Source: an uncultured Eggerthellaceae bacterium (GTDB lineage Bacteria > Actinomycetota > Coriobacteriia > Coriobacteriales > Eggerthellaceae). From it: a stretch of DNA of 64,000 bases. The notes beneath the pieces were generated by a model. That model had not been told where the DNA came from. It made no database searches and was given only the letters and a program-made list of their open reading frames with translations. Position 1 is the stretch's first letter. Every line of letters begins with the position of its first letter. The stretch covers positions 131,803 to 195,802 of the forward strand of contig CAKTTY010000003.1 of assembly GCA_934617065.1 (NCBI GenBank). The letters are read 5' to 3'. Of this stretch, positions 34,459-43,351 are shown piece by piece. The position numbers and the translations under genes are program-made.

Positions 34459-34876
34459 TTACGACTGCACCTCCGAAATATCGAGAGCGCAGATACCGAA
34501 CGTATGTAACCTAGTAATTGTATCTTGCTGCCGCCCATAGCCCTTCGCCTATCAAACCCTTTACAGAAACTCCCCATTTGTGGATTAATTGAACATTTTC
34601 AGATAAGTGTCGGCTTAGACCGCACCGAGGACAGACCAGCAACCAAAGGCATTACTCCGCCGATCCCGCAAACGCCCTCCCAAAAAACCAAAGCTCGAAG
34701 CGAAACACCGCTCCGAGCTCAATGAAAACCAGTTGTGAGATCTCGCCATACCCCTGCATTGACGGTACGCGACCATTCAAAGCATTGATATATGGCCAGA
34801 TAACCTTTCCTCTTTCAATGCGCGCACTGTGCCATCTTCGAGAGAGCAATTCAACGCTTTTTCGGCAGAACAAAAG
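34459..34876. other. Intergenic region upstream of YhgE/Pip genes, with LysR-gene terminator
   Basis: About 420 bp. It should contain the YhgE/Pip promoter; none is clear. The only distinct structure is the terminator at 34682-34719. Confidence 0.4.
34682..34719 (-). terminator. Intrinsic terminator of the LysR gene
   Basis: On the minus strand AGCTCGGAGCG pairs with CGCTTCGAGCT with one mismatch, followed by TTGGTTTTTTG. Confidence 0.75.
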
Positions 34877-35797
34877 TTATTTTTCCGCCGTAACCTCCAA
34901 CAGAATGCGGCGGAAGGAATCAACCACCTGCCAGCGTTCGGAGCGCGACGGAATGCCCAGCTCGATGGTGTAGCTCGACTGGGAGGAAAGAGGAATACGC
35001 AGCAAATCGGGGCTCGCCATAGGAGAATAATCAAGCATATCAGTTGGGCAGAATACCGCCCCCAATCCTTCAGAGCACAGGGAAAGCAAGGTGGGCATAT
35101 TGCCACTGGTAGCTACAACGTGGGGTTTGATGCCAGCATTGCGGAGTTCGGAATAGGCAACACGTCCCGAGATATCGTCAACCGATCCAAGGATGAAGGG
35201 GCACTTCTTCAGTGCGCCAATGCCCTCCTCCTTCAAAATATCGATAGCCGATTCAGGGCTAGTGCCCATAGCCTTCGAAAGCACATCGGCTCGAACTGCC
35301 AAGACGATTTCTTCCTTATAAAAAGGTTCAACCTCCACGCCAGGGCACGTGCCCTCGAAACGCGCAATAGCGACATCCACCTCGCCGCGCTCGGCGCTGC
35401 GCAGGAGGTTGCGGTTGGTGTCTTCGATGAGCTTCACGGTAACCGCAGGCAGCTCTTCAGAAAGACGATGAATCACCTTGGGCATAAGATAGCTGCCGCG
35501 TGTGTGGGAAATGCCCACCTTCAACACGCCGGCACCGCCACCAGCCACTTCACCGATCTGACGAATCATATCCTGCTGCGCCTGACGCTGCTCGCGCGCA
35601 TACAGCAAGAACACCTTCCCTGCCGAAGTAAGGGAAATAGGAGTTCCACGCACCACCAGTTTGGCGCCAAGATTGCGCTCAAGCGAAACGAGACGTGCGC
35701 TTAACGTCTGCTGCGAGATTTGAAGCTCATCGGCAGCTTTCGTGAAATTCTCATTTTCCGCAAGCTTTATAAACCAGTCCCAGCCTTCGAGCGCCAT
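34877..35797 (-). CDS. LysR family transcriptional regulator
   Basis: 306 residues. The N-terminal helix-turn-helix is WDWFIKLAENENFTKAADEL and ISQQTLSARLVSLERNLGAK. The effector domain starts near residue 90 (VLKVGISHTRGSYLMPKVIH). GAGGAAAGG precedes the ATG. It is divergent from the TRAP transporter genes, with a 409-bp region between that contains a palindrome with LysR-type symmetry (36002-36024). It is therefore the probable regulator of that transporter. The inducer is presumably the transported acid, which is unknown. Confidence 0.92.
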   Translation of the reverse strand: MALEGWDWFIKLAENENFTKAADELQISQQTLSARLVSLERNLGAKLVVRGTPISLTSAGKVFLLYAREQRQAQQDMIRQIGEVAGGGAGVLKVGISHTRGSYLMPKVIHRLSEELPAVTVKLIEDTNRNLLRSAERGEVDVAIARFEGTCPGVEVEPFYKEEIVLAVRADVLSKAMGTSPESAIDILKEEGIGALKKCPFILGSVDDISGRVAYSELRNAGIKPHVVATSGNMPTLLSLCSEGLGAVFCPTDMLDYSPMASPDLLRIPLSSQSSYTIELGIPSRSERWQVVDSFRRILLEVTAEK

Positions 35798-35954
35798 AAC
35801 TGCCTTTCCTCACTACGTATTACGGGGCTATTAATATAGGTGGCGCACAAACAAACGCGCGCCCTTTCGCTTAGCGGGGTTGGATTACGAGCTGCCCCAA
35901 GGGCCAAACCCAACACGACAATAATGATTGTCGAACCAACCCGCCGAGCGTGTC

Positions 35955-35980
35955 ACGGCATGCAAAACGCTACATGCCGT
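35955..35980. promoter_or_regulatory. Inverted repeat in the LysR/TRAP divergent region
   Basis: ACGGCATG (35955-35962) and CATGCCGT (35973-35980) with a 10-nt spacer. Either a second operator site or a hairpin. Confidence 0.4.
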
Positions 35981-36001
35981 TCATCGTTAACAGAATACCG
36001 C

Positions 36002-36024
36002 TATCCAACGAATTTTGTTGGATA
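36002..36024. promoter_or_regulatory. Putative LysR operator
   Basis: TATCCAAC-GAATTTT-GTTGGATA, 8-bp perfect arms with a 7-bp spacer. It is T/A-anchored and interrupted, as LysR-type sites commonly are, and lies between the divergent LysR gene and the TRAP receptor gene. Confidence 0.55.
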
Positions 36025-36093
36025 ACAAAATTAATCATGCTTTTACAAAAAATAAACGGTTAGTTCACGTAAAATTATCAAACAACGAAATGC

Positions 36094-36166
36094 CGAACGC
36101 TCTCGGCGTTGGGTTTGCAAACGCAATCTTATATGAGATCGGGCAATCCCAACGCCGAGGCGTTCG
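36094..36166 (+). promoter_or_regulatory. Long hairpin in the leader of the TRAP receptor gene
   Basis: Arms 36094-36113 (CGAACGCTCTCGGCGTTGGG) and 36148-36166 (CCCAACGCCGAGGCGTTCG) pair over 19 bp with one bulged base; the loop is 34 nt. It ends 40 bp before the start codon. It may stabilise or attenuate the mRNA, or be a small inserted palindrome. Confidence 0.65.
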
Positions 36167-36206
36167 ACTTTCACTTTTAGCAAACGCAAAAGAAAGAGAG
36201 AAGGAC

Positions 36207-37199
36207 ATGAAGAAAAAGCTTCTGGCTATTGTCGTCGCAGCTTGCGCCGCGTGCATGGCACTCGCACTGGTTGGCTGCGGAAGCAACAGCTCATCGAGCG
36301 ACAGCAAGAGCAGCAACGAACTGCGCTTCGTAACTGGCGGCGAATCTGGCACGTATTACGCTTACGGTAGCGTTCTTGCCCAGTACGCAACCAACAACGC
36401 TGGCATCACCGTAAACGCTCTTTCCAGCGAAGGATCCAAGGCAAACATCCAGTCCCTCGAAAGCAACGAAGCAGAGCTCGCATTCTGCCAGACCGACGTT
36501 GCAACCTATGCCTTCAACGGCACCAACCTCTTCGACGGCGCAGCATACAAGGACTTCTCCGTTGTTGCAGCTCTGTACCCCGAGCAGGTTCAGATCGTTA
36601 CCTGCAACGCTGACATTAAATCCGTTGCCGACCTGAAGGGCAAGACCGTTTCCGTTGGCGCTGCCAACTCCGGTGTTTACTTCAACGCAGTAGACATCCT
36701 TGGTGCTTACGGCATCGATGTTGAAAAGGACATCTCCGCTGTATACCAGAACTTCGCTGACTCCGCCGACTCCCTGAAGAACGGCAAGGTTGACGCAGCA
36801 TTCATCGTTGCTGGCGCTCCCACCACTGCTATCACCGACCTTTCCACCTCCAAGCAGGCATACCTGGTATCCATGGACGCTGAGCACATCGCTAAGCTCC
36901 AGGAGACCTCTCCCTACTATGCAGCTGCAACCATTCCTGCTGGCACCTACAGCGGCATGGACGCTGACACCACCACCGTTTCCGTTCTCTCTGTTGTTCT
37001 TGCCAACAACTCCGTAAGCGAAGACGACGTCTACAACTTCACCAAGTCCCTGTTCGACGGTGCTCAGAACAACGCTGATGCACACGCCAAGTACAAGGAA
37101 CTCGACCTTGAAACCGCTACTTCCATCACCTCCGTTCCCTATCACGCAGGTGCTGCCAAGTACTACAAGGAACAGAACGTAGAGGTTCCTACCGCTTAA
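36207..37199 (+). CDS. TAXI-family TRAP transporter solute-binding lipoprotein
   Basis: 330 residues from the ATG at 36207, with AGAAGG just upstream; the longer frame runs through the leader hairpin. The signal peptide ends in LVGC with lipidated Cys24, expected for a Gram-positive-type envelope. LRFVTGGESGTYYAYGSVLA is the TAXI N-terminal signature (GxxxGTYYxxG), and ADLKGKTVSVGAANSGVYFN and FIVAGAPTTAITDLS follow the family. It captures a carboxylate, often glutamate in characterised relatives, and hands it to the fused permease encoded next. Confidence 0.93.
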   Translation: MKKKLLAIVVAACAACMALALVGCGSNSSSSDSKSSNELRFVTGGESGTYYAYGSVLAQYATNNAGITVNALSSEGSKANIQSLESNEAELAFCQTDVATYAFNGTNLFDGAAYKDFSVVAALYPEQVQIVTCNADIKSVADLKGKTVSVGAANSGVYFNAVDILGAYGIDVEKDISAVYQNFADSADSLKNGKVDAAFIVAGAPTTAITDLSTSKQAYLVSMDAEHIAKLQETSPYYAAATIPAGTYSGMDADTTTVSVLSVVLANNSVSEDDVYNFTKSLFDGAQNNADAHAKYKELDLETATSITSVPYHAGAAKYYKEQNVEVPTA

Positions 37200-37243
37200 T
37201 TGCCTAACATGGCAAGCCGTTCCTTTAACGGCGCAGCACACAA

Positions 37244-37343
37244 TCAGGGTCGCAGCGAATATCGTTGCGACCCTGCTTTAGTGCTCAGAGCTTTGTGCGC
37301 AAGGTGCGCTTTTGCCGCATACCGTTGCGAAAACGCACCTTGC
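37244..37343 (+). promoter_or_regulatory. Two hairpins between TRAP receptor and permease genes
   Basis: CAGGGTCGCA/TGCGACCCTG (37244-37275) and GCAAGGTGCG/CGCACCTTGC (37299-37343). Neither is followed by a proper T-run. Such hairpins can protect the upstream message and lower downstream expression, giving more receptor than permease. Confidence 0.6.
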
Positions 37344-37382
37344 ACCCAAAGCATGTGCAAATCGTCCCCCTTAAGGAGAGCT

Positions 37383-39476
37383 ATGAGCATATTTGGAACA
37401 GACAAGATGAACATCAGAAAGAAAAGCGACGTCAAGAAAGACGAAACCGTCGTACCTTCCAACGAGGACGTCAACGTCGACGAGGTCATGCGCAAATACG
37501 ACCGCGAGTCGAACACGCGCATCTGGCAGGGCGTTCCGAAAGCCGTCATCACTTCGGTGATGGTTCTGTTTTCGGTCTACTGCCTACTTATGACGCTGTT
37601 CAGCGTCGAACAGGCCGAGACCCGCTTAGCCCGCTTCTTGGCATTCGTCATCATCATTGGCTATCTGATGTACCCCGTTAAGAAAACGGGCCACTCCCCC
37701 AACCACATCCCGTGGTACGACATCGTTCTCATGGTGGTAGGCGCCGGGTCATTTGTGTACTTCTCGGTTAATGCCGTCGACATCATGATGATGGGCACCC
37801 GTATCGGCACCCTTGAAGTGGTGCTGGGCATCTGCGGCATCGCTGTGCTCATCGAGCTCTGCCGCCGTTGCGTTGGCATCCCGATTATCGTAGTAGTTGG
37901 CTGCTTGCTGATTTACGCCTTCTATTGGCAGTTTAGCCATGGCGCCGACGCCTACCGCGCCCTAACCAACATCGTACAGAAGTTGTTCTACACCACTAGC
38001 GGCGTTATCGGCACCCCCACCAACGTGTGCTACACCTACATTGTGCTGTTTATCATCTTCGGCGCCTTCCTCGAACGTACCGGCATTGCGAACTTCTTCA
38101 TCAGCTTCGCAAACCGCCTGGCTGGTTGGTCGTCCGGCGGCCCGGCAAAGGTTGCCGTAATCTCCTCTGCACTGTGTGGCATGGTTTCCGGTTCTTCGGT
38201 TGGCAATACCGTTACCACCGGTTCGGTAACCATCCCCATGATGAAGAAGACCGGCTATCGCCCCGAATTCGCAGGCGCTGTTGAGGCAGCATCCTCCACG
38301 GGTGGCCAGATCATGCCTCCTATCATGGGCGCCGCAGCCTTCCTTATGGCTGAATACATGGGTATTCCCTACATTCAGGTTGCCACCATCGCCATCATTC
38401 CCGCGCTTCTGTACTTCGGCGGCATCTTCTGCACTGTGCATCTGGAAGCAAAGGCACGTGGCCTGAAGGGCATTCCCTTCAACGAACTTCCCACCTGGAT
38501 CTACCTGCTGAAGAACTGCTATCTCATCATTCCGCTTGTCGTTCTCGTCTGGATCGTATCGGCCGGCATTTACACCATGGCCGTATCTGCCGCCATCTCC
38601 ATCTTCGTGGCATTTGTTATCGGCTTCATCCACTTCCTGCTTACCAACTGGGAAGAGCGCACCGAGGAAGACACGTTCGGCAGTGTTTTGCTCGAAACGT
38701 GCAAAACCGCCTTGTGGACCGCCGCCGATGCCTTCGCTGCAGGCGCCCGCAACTCCATCGCGGTTGCCGTAGCATGCGCGCTGGCTGGCATGATCGCTGG
38801 CTGCATCACCGTTACCGGCCTGGCCTCCATGCTCATCAACGCTATCGTTCTTGCTGCTGGCGACTTCCTTATTATCGGCCTGGTTCTTACTATGCTCTGC
38901 TGCATCGTTCTGGGCATGGGCGTTCCCACCACGGCAAACTACTGCATCATGGCAGCCACCTGCGCTCCCATCCTGATTCAGCTTGGCGTACCGCTGGTAT
39001 GCGCTCACTTCTTCGTGTTCTACTTCGGCATCCTGGCAGACATTACGCCTCCTGTTGCCCTGGCAGCCTACGCAGGCAGTGCTATCGCAAAGTCGAAGCC
39101 GATGAAGACCGCCGTCACCGCATCGCGCTTGGGCATAGCGGCGTACATCGTTCCGTTCGTGTTCGCCTTCTGCCCCGCCCTTATCATGCAAGTCCCTGTT
39201 GAGCCCTACATGATTGTTCTCAATACGGCCATGGCTCTGTTCGGCTTGTTCGGAGTTGCCGCTGGTTTTCAGGGTTACCTGTTCGGTAAGATCAATCCCG
39301 TACTGCGAATACTCGCTATTGTCGCCGGCGTTGCCATCATGATTCCCATGTCCGAAGCAGACGGTATAGCCTCCCTTGGCATCAATGCCATCGGCTTCCT
39401 GTTCGTGTTCGGCGTGTTTGCCTACCAGAAGCTTGTCCATGGTAAGAAGAACAAGGAAACGAAAGCAACCGCCTAA
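37383..39476 (+). CDS. TRAP transporter fused permease (4TM + 12TM)
   Basis: 697 residues from the ATG at 37383 (AAGGAG upstream). After a ~45-residue charged N-terminal extension, about four helices form the DctQ-like small subunit (VITSVMVLFSVYCLLMTLFS onward), fused to a DctM-like large subunit with family motifs FGAFLERTGIANFFI, GMVSGSSVGNTVTTGSVTIP and FVFYFGILADITPPVALAAY. It drives Na+- or proton-coupled uptake of the substrate supplied by the TAXI receptor. The fused form is the usual partner of TAXI receptors. Confidence 0.93.
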   Translation: MSIFGTDKMNIRKKSDVKKDETVVPSNEDVNVDEVMRKYDRESNTRIWQGVPKAVITSVMVLFSVYCLLMTLFSVEQAETRLARFLAFVIIIGYLMYPVKKTGHSPNHIPWYDIVLMVVGAGSFVYFSVNAVDIMMMGTRIGTLEVVLGICGIAVLIELCRRCVGIPIIVVVGCLLIYAFYWQFSHGADAYRALTNIVQKLFYTTSGVIGTPTNVCYTYIVLFIIFGAFLERTGIANFFISFANRLAGWSSGGPAKVAVISSALCGMVSGSSVGNTVTTGSVTIPMMKKTGYRPEFAGAVEAASSTGGQIMPPIMGAAAFLMAEYMGIPYIQVATIAIIPALLYFGGIFCTVHLEAKARGLKGIPFNELPTWIYLLKNCYLIIPLVVLVWIVSAGIYTMAVSAAISIFVAFVIGFIHFLLTNWEERTEEDTFGSVLLETCKTALWTAADAFAAGARNSIAVAVACALAGMIAGCITVTGLASMLINAIVLAAGDFLIIGLVLTMLCCIVLGMGVPTTANYCIMAATCAPILIQLGVPLVCAHFFVFYFGILADITPPVALAAYAGSAIAKSKPMKTAVTASRLGIAAYIVPFVFAFCPALIMQVPVEPYMIVLNTAMALFGLFGVAAGFQGYLFGKINPVLRILAIVAGVAIMIPMSEADGIASLGINAIGFLFVFGVFAYQKLVHGKKNKETKATA

Positions 39477-39586
39477 GCTTTACCGTTACGCCACATCAAT
39501 CGACGATTTGGCGTTAAAATCACAGGGCTGGTGCTTACGCGCCAGCCATTGCCCCACTTTCAACGCACTTCTACGATAGGAACGAT

Positions 39587-40432
39587 ATGGATTACAAAGA
39601 AACCATTTGGGTCACTGGCTGCAAAGGCTTTCTGGGTCGCGAAATCGTCAAGCGCTTAGAAGCCACGTACAATTGCACCGTTGTTGGCACCGACAAGGAA
39701 CTGATGGTTACCGACCCTGAACGCATCGACGCTTTTGCGCAAGATCTGCGTCCTGATGTGGTTATCAACTGCGCAGGCATTTCGCGCGCGGTAACTGGCC
39801 TGTCCAACCGCATCCATGCCTACGAAGTCAACGCTCTTGGCGCTCGCAACGTTGCACTTGCCGCAAACAATGTTGGCGCACTTATGGTACAGATCTCAAC
39901 AGACGACGTGTTCCCCGTACGCATGGCAGAACCCGCCAACGAATTCGACACACCCCACCCCGAAACGCCTTACGGCAAATCGAAGCGCGCAGGCGAGGTA
40001 ATGGTGCGCGACACCACGCCCAATCACCTCATCATCCGCTCTTCCTGGGTATACAGCATCGACGGCGGACAGGTTAAGGACGCACTTGACGCTGCAGCTG
40101 CCGGTAAAACCCTTGTTGCACGCACCGATCAGCTTGCTTCGCCAACCTCGATTTCCACCTACGTTGACTTCCTGATCAAAGCCATCAACCGCAAGGCAAC
40201 TGGCGTGCTTCACGTCACCAGCCGCGGGATGGCAAGCCGCTACGAGTTCCTCTCTCATGTTCTTAACACTTGCGGCTACGATGCCAACACCATATTGGTG
40301 CCCGAATCCGATCTGGTTACCGCAGAGCAGGTTGAGCTCGAAAGCCTGATGCTGGAAATGTTTGGAGCCGAGCTTCCCACCTGGCAAGACGATGTTGAGT
40401 CTTACTTCAAGGAAGTTGGTCTGGCAAAATAG
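39587..40432 (+). CDS. RmlD-like NAD(P)-dependent sugar-nucleotide reductase (extended SDR)
   Basis: 281 residues. WVTGCKGFLGREIVKRLEAT is the Rossmann glycine motif, VINCAGISRAV and VQISTDDVFP the core strands, and YGKSKRAGE the catalytic YxxxK. SSWVYS and TYVDFLIKAINRKATGVLHV match dTDP-4-dehydrorhamnose reductase. No other rhamnose genes are nearby, so the substrate may differ. TAGGAACGAT precedes the ATG. Single gene with a terminator at 40465. Confidence 0.82.
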   Translation: MDYKETIWVTGCKGFLGREIVKRLEATYNCTVVGTDKELMVTDPERIDAFAQDLRPDVVINCAGISRAVTGLSNRIHAYEVNALGARNVALAANNVGALMVQISTDDVFPVRMAEPANEFDTPHPETPYGKSKRAGEVMVRDTTPNHLIIRSSWVYSIDGGQVKDALDAAAAGKTLVARTDQLASPTSISTYVDFLIKAINRKATGVLHVTSRGMASRYEFLSHVLNTCGYDANTILVPESDLVTAEQVELESLMLEMFGAELPTWQDDVESYFKEVGLAK

Positions 40433-40464
40433 CGAAAACCCAAGAAGCGGCTTTTACGCTTTAT

Positions 40465-40492
40465 AGCCCCTGGAGCAATCCAGGGGCTTTTT
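40465..40492 (+). terminator. Intrinsic terminator
   Basis: AGCCCCTGG pairs with CCAGGGGCT, followed by TTTT. Confidence 0.92.
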
Positions 40493-40741
40493 GCTGTACA
40501 CGGGATTGGCGACTACACCTTGGCAGACCCGACTCACTCTTGATAAAACGCAAATCGCCCCGTCGCGAAAGGGGTATCGACATCGAAGCAACACGCCTAG
40601 AACTTCCCACGGTTCAATTCGCCCTCCAAGGCTCCAACGCAACCTTCCCAATTCTCCCCGCTGAGCACTCGCTCCCTGAACGTGTTCTGCATGATAAAAT
40701 TTTGAACGTTTGGCACTAATCTGATTACAGGACTATCACCT

Positions 40742-42169
40742 ATGACTAACAAAGCATTCGATACTGCGGCAAATGCCGCAAGCTCGCGTGAGCACTTTGC
40801 ATCGCGCATTGGTTTCATTCTCATCGCCGCTGGTTGCGCCATCGGCATCGGCAACGTATGGCGCTTCCCCTACATCACCGGTGAATACGGCGGAGGAGCA
40901 TTCGTGCTCCTATACCTGGTGTTTCTGGTCATCCTTGGACTGCCCGTTATGGTTATGGAGTTTGCGGTAGGTCGCGCCAGCCAAAAAAGCGCCGCACAAG
41001 CCTTCGACATCCTGGAACCAAAACGTCGATTTCACTGGTTTTCATGGTGGGGATACATTGGCTGCATGCTGCTGATGATGTTCTACACCACCGTTGCTGG
41101 CTGGATGCTTGCCTATATCCCCAAGATGGCAACAGGAACCTTCGACGGTGCCAGCACCGAAGTGGCAGGCAGCGTGTTTAGCGCGCTCCTTGCTAACCCG
41201 AGTGAACTTATTGGCTGGATGATTGCTGCCATCGCTATCGGTTTTGCCGTATGCAGCCTTGGTCTTCAGAAAGGCGTAGAGCGCATCACCAAATGGCTCA
41301 TGGCAATCCTGTTTGTAGTAATGATCATCCTGTGCATCCGCACCACCACTCTGCCCGGCGGCGCAGACGGCATCGCGTTCTACCTTGTCCCCGATTTCAG
41401 CCGCATGTTTGAAGGCGGTATGGCAACGTTCGGCGAAGCGGTTTATGCAGCCATGGGTCAAGCGTTCTTCTCCCTTTCTTTGGGTATTGCCGCCATGGAG
41501 ATCTTCGGCTCGTACATCAATAAAGATCGACGTCTGATGAGCGAAGCGGTTTCGGTAACCGCCCTCAACACGGTAGTGGCCATCCTTGCGGGACTCATCA
41601 TCTTCCCCGCTTGCTTTGCTTACGGTGTAACGCCCGATTCCGGTCCTTCGCTGGTGTTCGTAACGCTACCTTTGGTATTCGCCCAAATGCCTCTTGGCAG
41701 CCTTTGGGGTGCGCTGTTCTTCATCTTCATGAGCTTTGCCGCACTTTCTACGGTTATTGCGGTGTTCGAGAACCTCATCAGCTTCAGCATGGACAAATGG
41801 GAAATCAGCCGTCGCCGCGCTGTTGCCATCAACGGCATTTTGGTGCTGGTACTGAGCCTGCCCTGCGCGCTGGGCTTCAACGTGCTTTCCGATGTAACCA
41901 TTCCCGCCATTGGCGATATTCAGAGCATCGAAGACTTCATCGTGTCCAACAATATGCTGCCTTTGGGCGCGCTCGTGTTCGTGTTGTTCTGCACCCGTCG
42001 ATACGGTTGGGGCTGGGATAATTTTCTGAAAGAAGCAGACACCGGCATCGGCATTAAGTTCCCCGCTTGGTCTCGTATATGGGTTTCTTACGGCATCCCC
42101 GTGCTGATCGTAATCATCTTCATCATGGGATACGCTCCCAAGATCGCTTTCTGGCTGGGGCTTAGCTAA
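40742..42169 (+). CDS. Neurotransmitter:sodium symporter (NSS/SNF) family transporter
   Basis: 475 residues with eleven to twelve membrane helices. SRIGFILIAAGCAIGIGNVW followed by RFPYITGEYGGGAF is the NSS signature that forms the Na+ and substrate sites in helix 1. GYIGCMLLMMFYTTVAGWML is helix 3 and AMGQAFFSLSLGIAAMEIFG helix 6. Bacterial members import amino acids or related amines with Na+. The ribosome site is weak (AGGA ten bases before the ATG). A strong terminator follows at 42198, so it is a single-gene unit. Confidence 0.93.
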   Translation: MTNKAFDTAANAASSREHFASRIGFILIAAGCAIGIGNVWRFPYITGEYGGGAFVLLYLVFLVILGLPVMVMEFAVGRASQKSAAQAFDILEPKRRFHWFSWWGYIGCMLLMMFYTTVAGWMLAYIPKMATGTFDGASTEVAGSVFSALLANPSELIGWMIAAIAIGFAVCSLGLQKGVERITKWLMAILFVVMIILCIRTTTLPGGADGIAFYLVPDFSRMFEGGMATFGEAVYAAMGQAFFSLSLGIAAMEIFGSYINKDRRLMSEAVSVTALNTVVAILAGLIIFPACFAYGVTPDSGPSLVFVTLPLVFAQMPLGSLWGALFFIFMSFAALSTVIAVFENLISFSMDKWEISRRRAVAINGILVLVLSLPCALGFNVLSDVTIPAIGDIQSIEDFIVSNNMLPLGALVFVLFCTRRYGWGWDNFLKEADTGIGIKFPAWSRIWVSYGIPVLIVIIFIMGYAPKIAFWLGLS

Positions 42170-42197
42170 GCCAAGAAACCAGAGTCTATCGACACAA

Positions 42198-42232
42198 ACG
42201 GGGGTTCGGCTATCGCCGAACCCCCGTTTTAG
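42198..42232 (+). terminator. Intrinsic terminator of the NSS gene
   Basis: ACGGGGGTTCGGC and GCCGAACCCCCGT form a 13-bp stem followed by TTT. Confidence 0.95.
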
Positions 42233-42897
42233 GTTTACGCTTCAAAACACCAGAAGACCTAACCCATACAAATCGGTAAGCCACGAATCAAAAGCGCAAT
42301 GCTGCACGGGCGCTTCAATGGGGCCGCATGATCGACGATAACTCAGAGCCCGCCTCGACCACAGCGCTTCGCGCAGACCACCTCACCGGGATGCAGGGAC
42401 GCCTTGCAGCGCCATGCCTGAAGCTGCCCACAACACAGAGTCCGCTCAACCCTGCAACAGCGCTGCTTCAGATCTACCCTGCCGACAGCACCGCAACTGA
42501 GTTGGCTAAGGCACGCCAGATCCACCCCACCTATGGCGCCACTCTTGAAGCATCTCGGAAATCTGAAAACAGAAAAGCGACGCGGGCTGCAACTTTTTTG
42601 CGATTGCGGATTACCGCGTGACTCCAAATCATGAATTTTGGCGCGAAAACACGGTAAATCGGCGGTTCTGCGGTCCCAAAGAGACGAAAGACAATCCGCA
42701 ATCGCAAAAAAGTTGCAGAGAAACCGGGATTTTTGTTTTCGCGATGGTCGGAGTGTCGCAACGGAGCAAACCGCGTGAGACAAGTACGAAATCCCAAGCG
42801 ACATCAATGGACAGTTCGTCATAACGGGACAGAACCCGCAAATGATGCGCGGAACCTCAGAGAAGGCAACGAAGACTATCCCATTAAGAAGATATAG
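42233..42897. other. Gene-free region with a large inverted repeat
   Basis: About 665 bp. The only long frames run antisense across each other and through the inverted repeat; none has a ribosome site or protein-like composition. The left part (42300-42550) is GC-rich and featureless. The right part holds the inverted repeat described separately. Confidence 0.5.
42589..42716. repeat. 24-bp perfect inverted repeat, MITE-like
   Basis: Arms at 42589-42612 (beginning GCAACTTTTTTGCGATTG) and 42693-42716 (ending CAATCGCAAAAAAGTTGC) are exact complements over 24 bp with an 80-nt centre. Weaker complementarity continues outward for about 25 bp on each side (GAAAACA / TGTTTTC). No gene is inside. This size and form suits a MITE or a folded non-coding RNA. 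Confidence 0.7.
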
Positions 42898-42929
42898 GCA
42901 AAAAATAAGGCGGCTTGAACAGCCGCCTT
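42898..42929 (-). terminator. Intrinsic terminator of the 94-aa protein gene
   Basis: AAGGCGGCT pairs with AGCCGCCTT; on the minus strand it is followed by ATTTTTTG. Confidence 0.9.
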
Positions 42930-42934
42930 ATTTC

Positions 42935-43219
42935 TTACGCATATCCGCCGCGATACAGAACCTCGATCGGAATACCGGGATGCTCGGTAACGTATTTACC
43001 CTTGATGAGCATCTTCTTGTACTCAACCGCATAGTCCTTAGGACCGATCATCCTGATTTCAGGTGCAGGATAGGCCTCCAAGAAGGATTCCATCTCGCGC
43101 ATGAAATCAACGGGCTTGAACGTCTTCTCGGAGATTGCAGTGCCATCCTTGTCCAAAGCTACCGCCATGAAATCGGCGTTTGGAAACCCTGCAATAACGA
43201 CGTATTGTGGTTCAGCCAT
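42935..43219 (-). CDS. Conserved small protein of unknown function (94 aa)
   Basis: AGAGGGAGAAAATT precedes the ATG. The sequence MAEPQYVVIAGFPNADFMAV then ALDKDGTAISEKTFKPVDFM suggests an alternating alpha/beta domain of RNase-H-like or actin-like strand order, and IRMIGPKDYAVEYKKMLIKG gives a second strand-helix unit. It has its own terminator. It lies directly beyond the fatty acid cluster on the same strand but is separated from accDA by a terminator (43281) in the order of transcription. I cannot assign a function. Confidence 0.75.
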   Translation of the reverse strand: MAEPQYVVIAGFPNADFMAVALDKDGTAISEKTFKPVDFMREMESFLEAYPAPEIRMIGPKDYAVEYKKMLIKGKYVTEHPGIPIEVLYRGGYA

Positions 43220-43280
43220 AATTTTCTCCCTCTCTTAAATTGTGATCCCTGGTTCGTATTTTACGTTTATTCTCCATAAA

Positions 43281-43318
43281 AGAGAAGCACCCTAGCCAGA
43301 TTTCCCAGCTAGGGTGCC
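43281..43318 (-). terminator. Terminator of the fatty acid synthesis operon
   Basis: GCACCCTAGC pairs with GCTAGGGTGC; on the minus strand it is followed by TTCTCTTTT. Confidence 0.85.
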
Positions 43319-43351
43319 TAGAACATGTTCGTCTATAGAAAGGCTTACTCT

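Noticed and set aside
37962..39440. 492-codon minus-strand frame
   Set aside because: Antisense to the TRAP permease; no start signal and no known domain.
42343..42822. 159-codon minus-strand ORF
   Set aside because: It reads through both arms of the perfect inverted repeat, has no ribosome site and no protein-like pattern.
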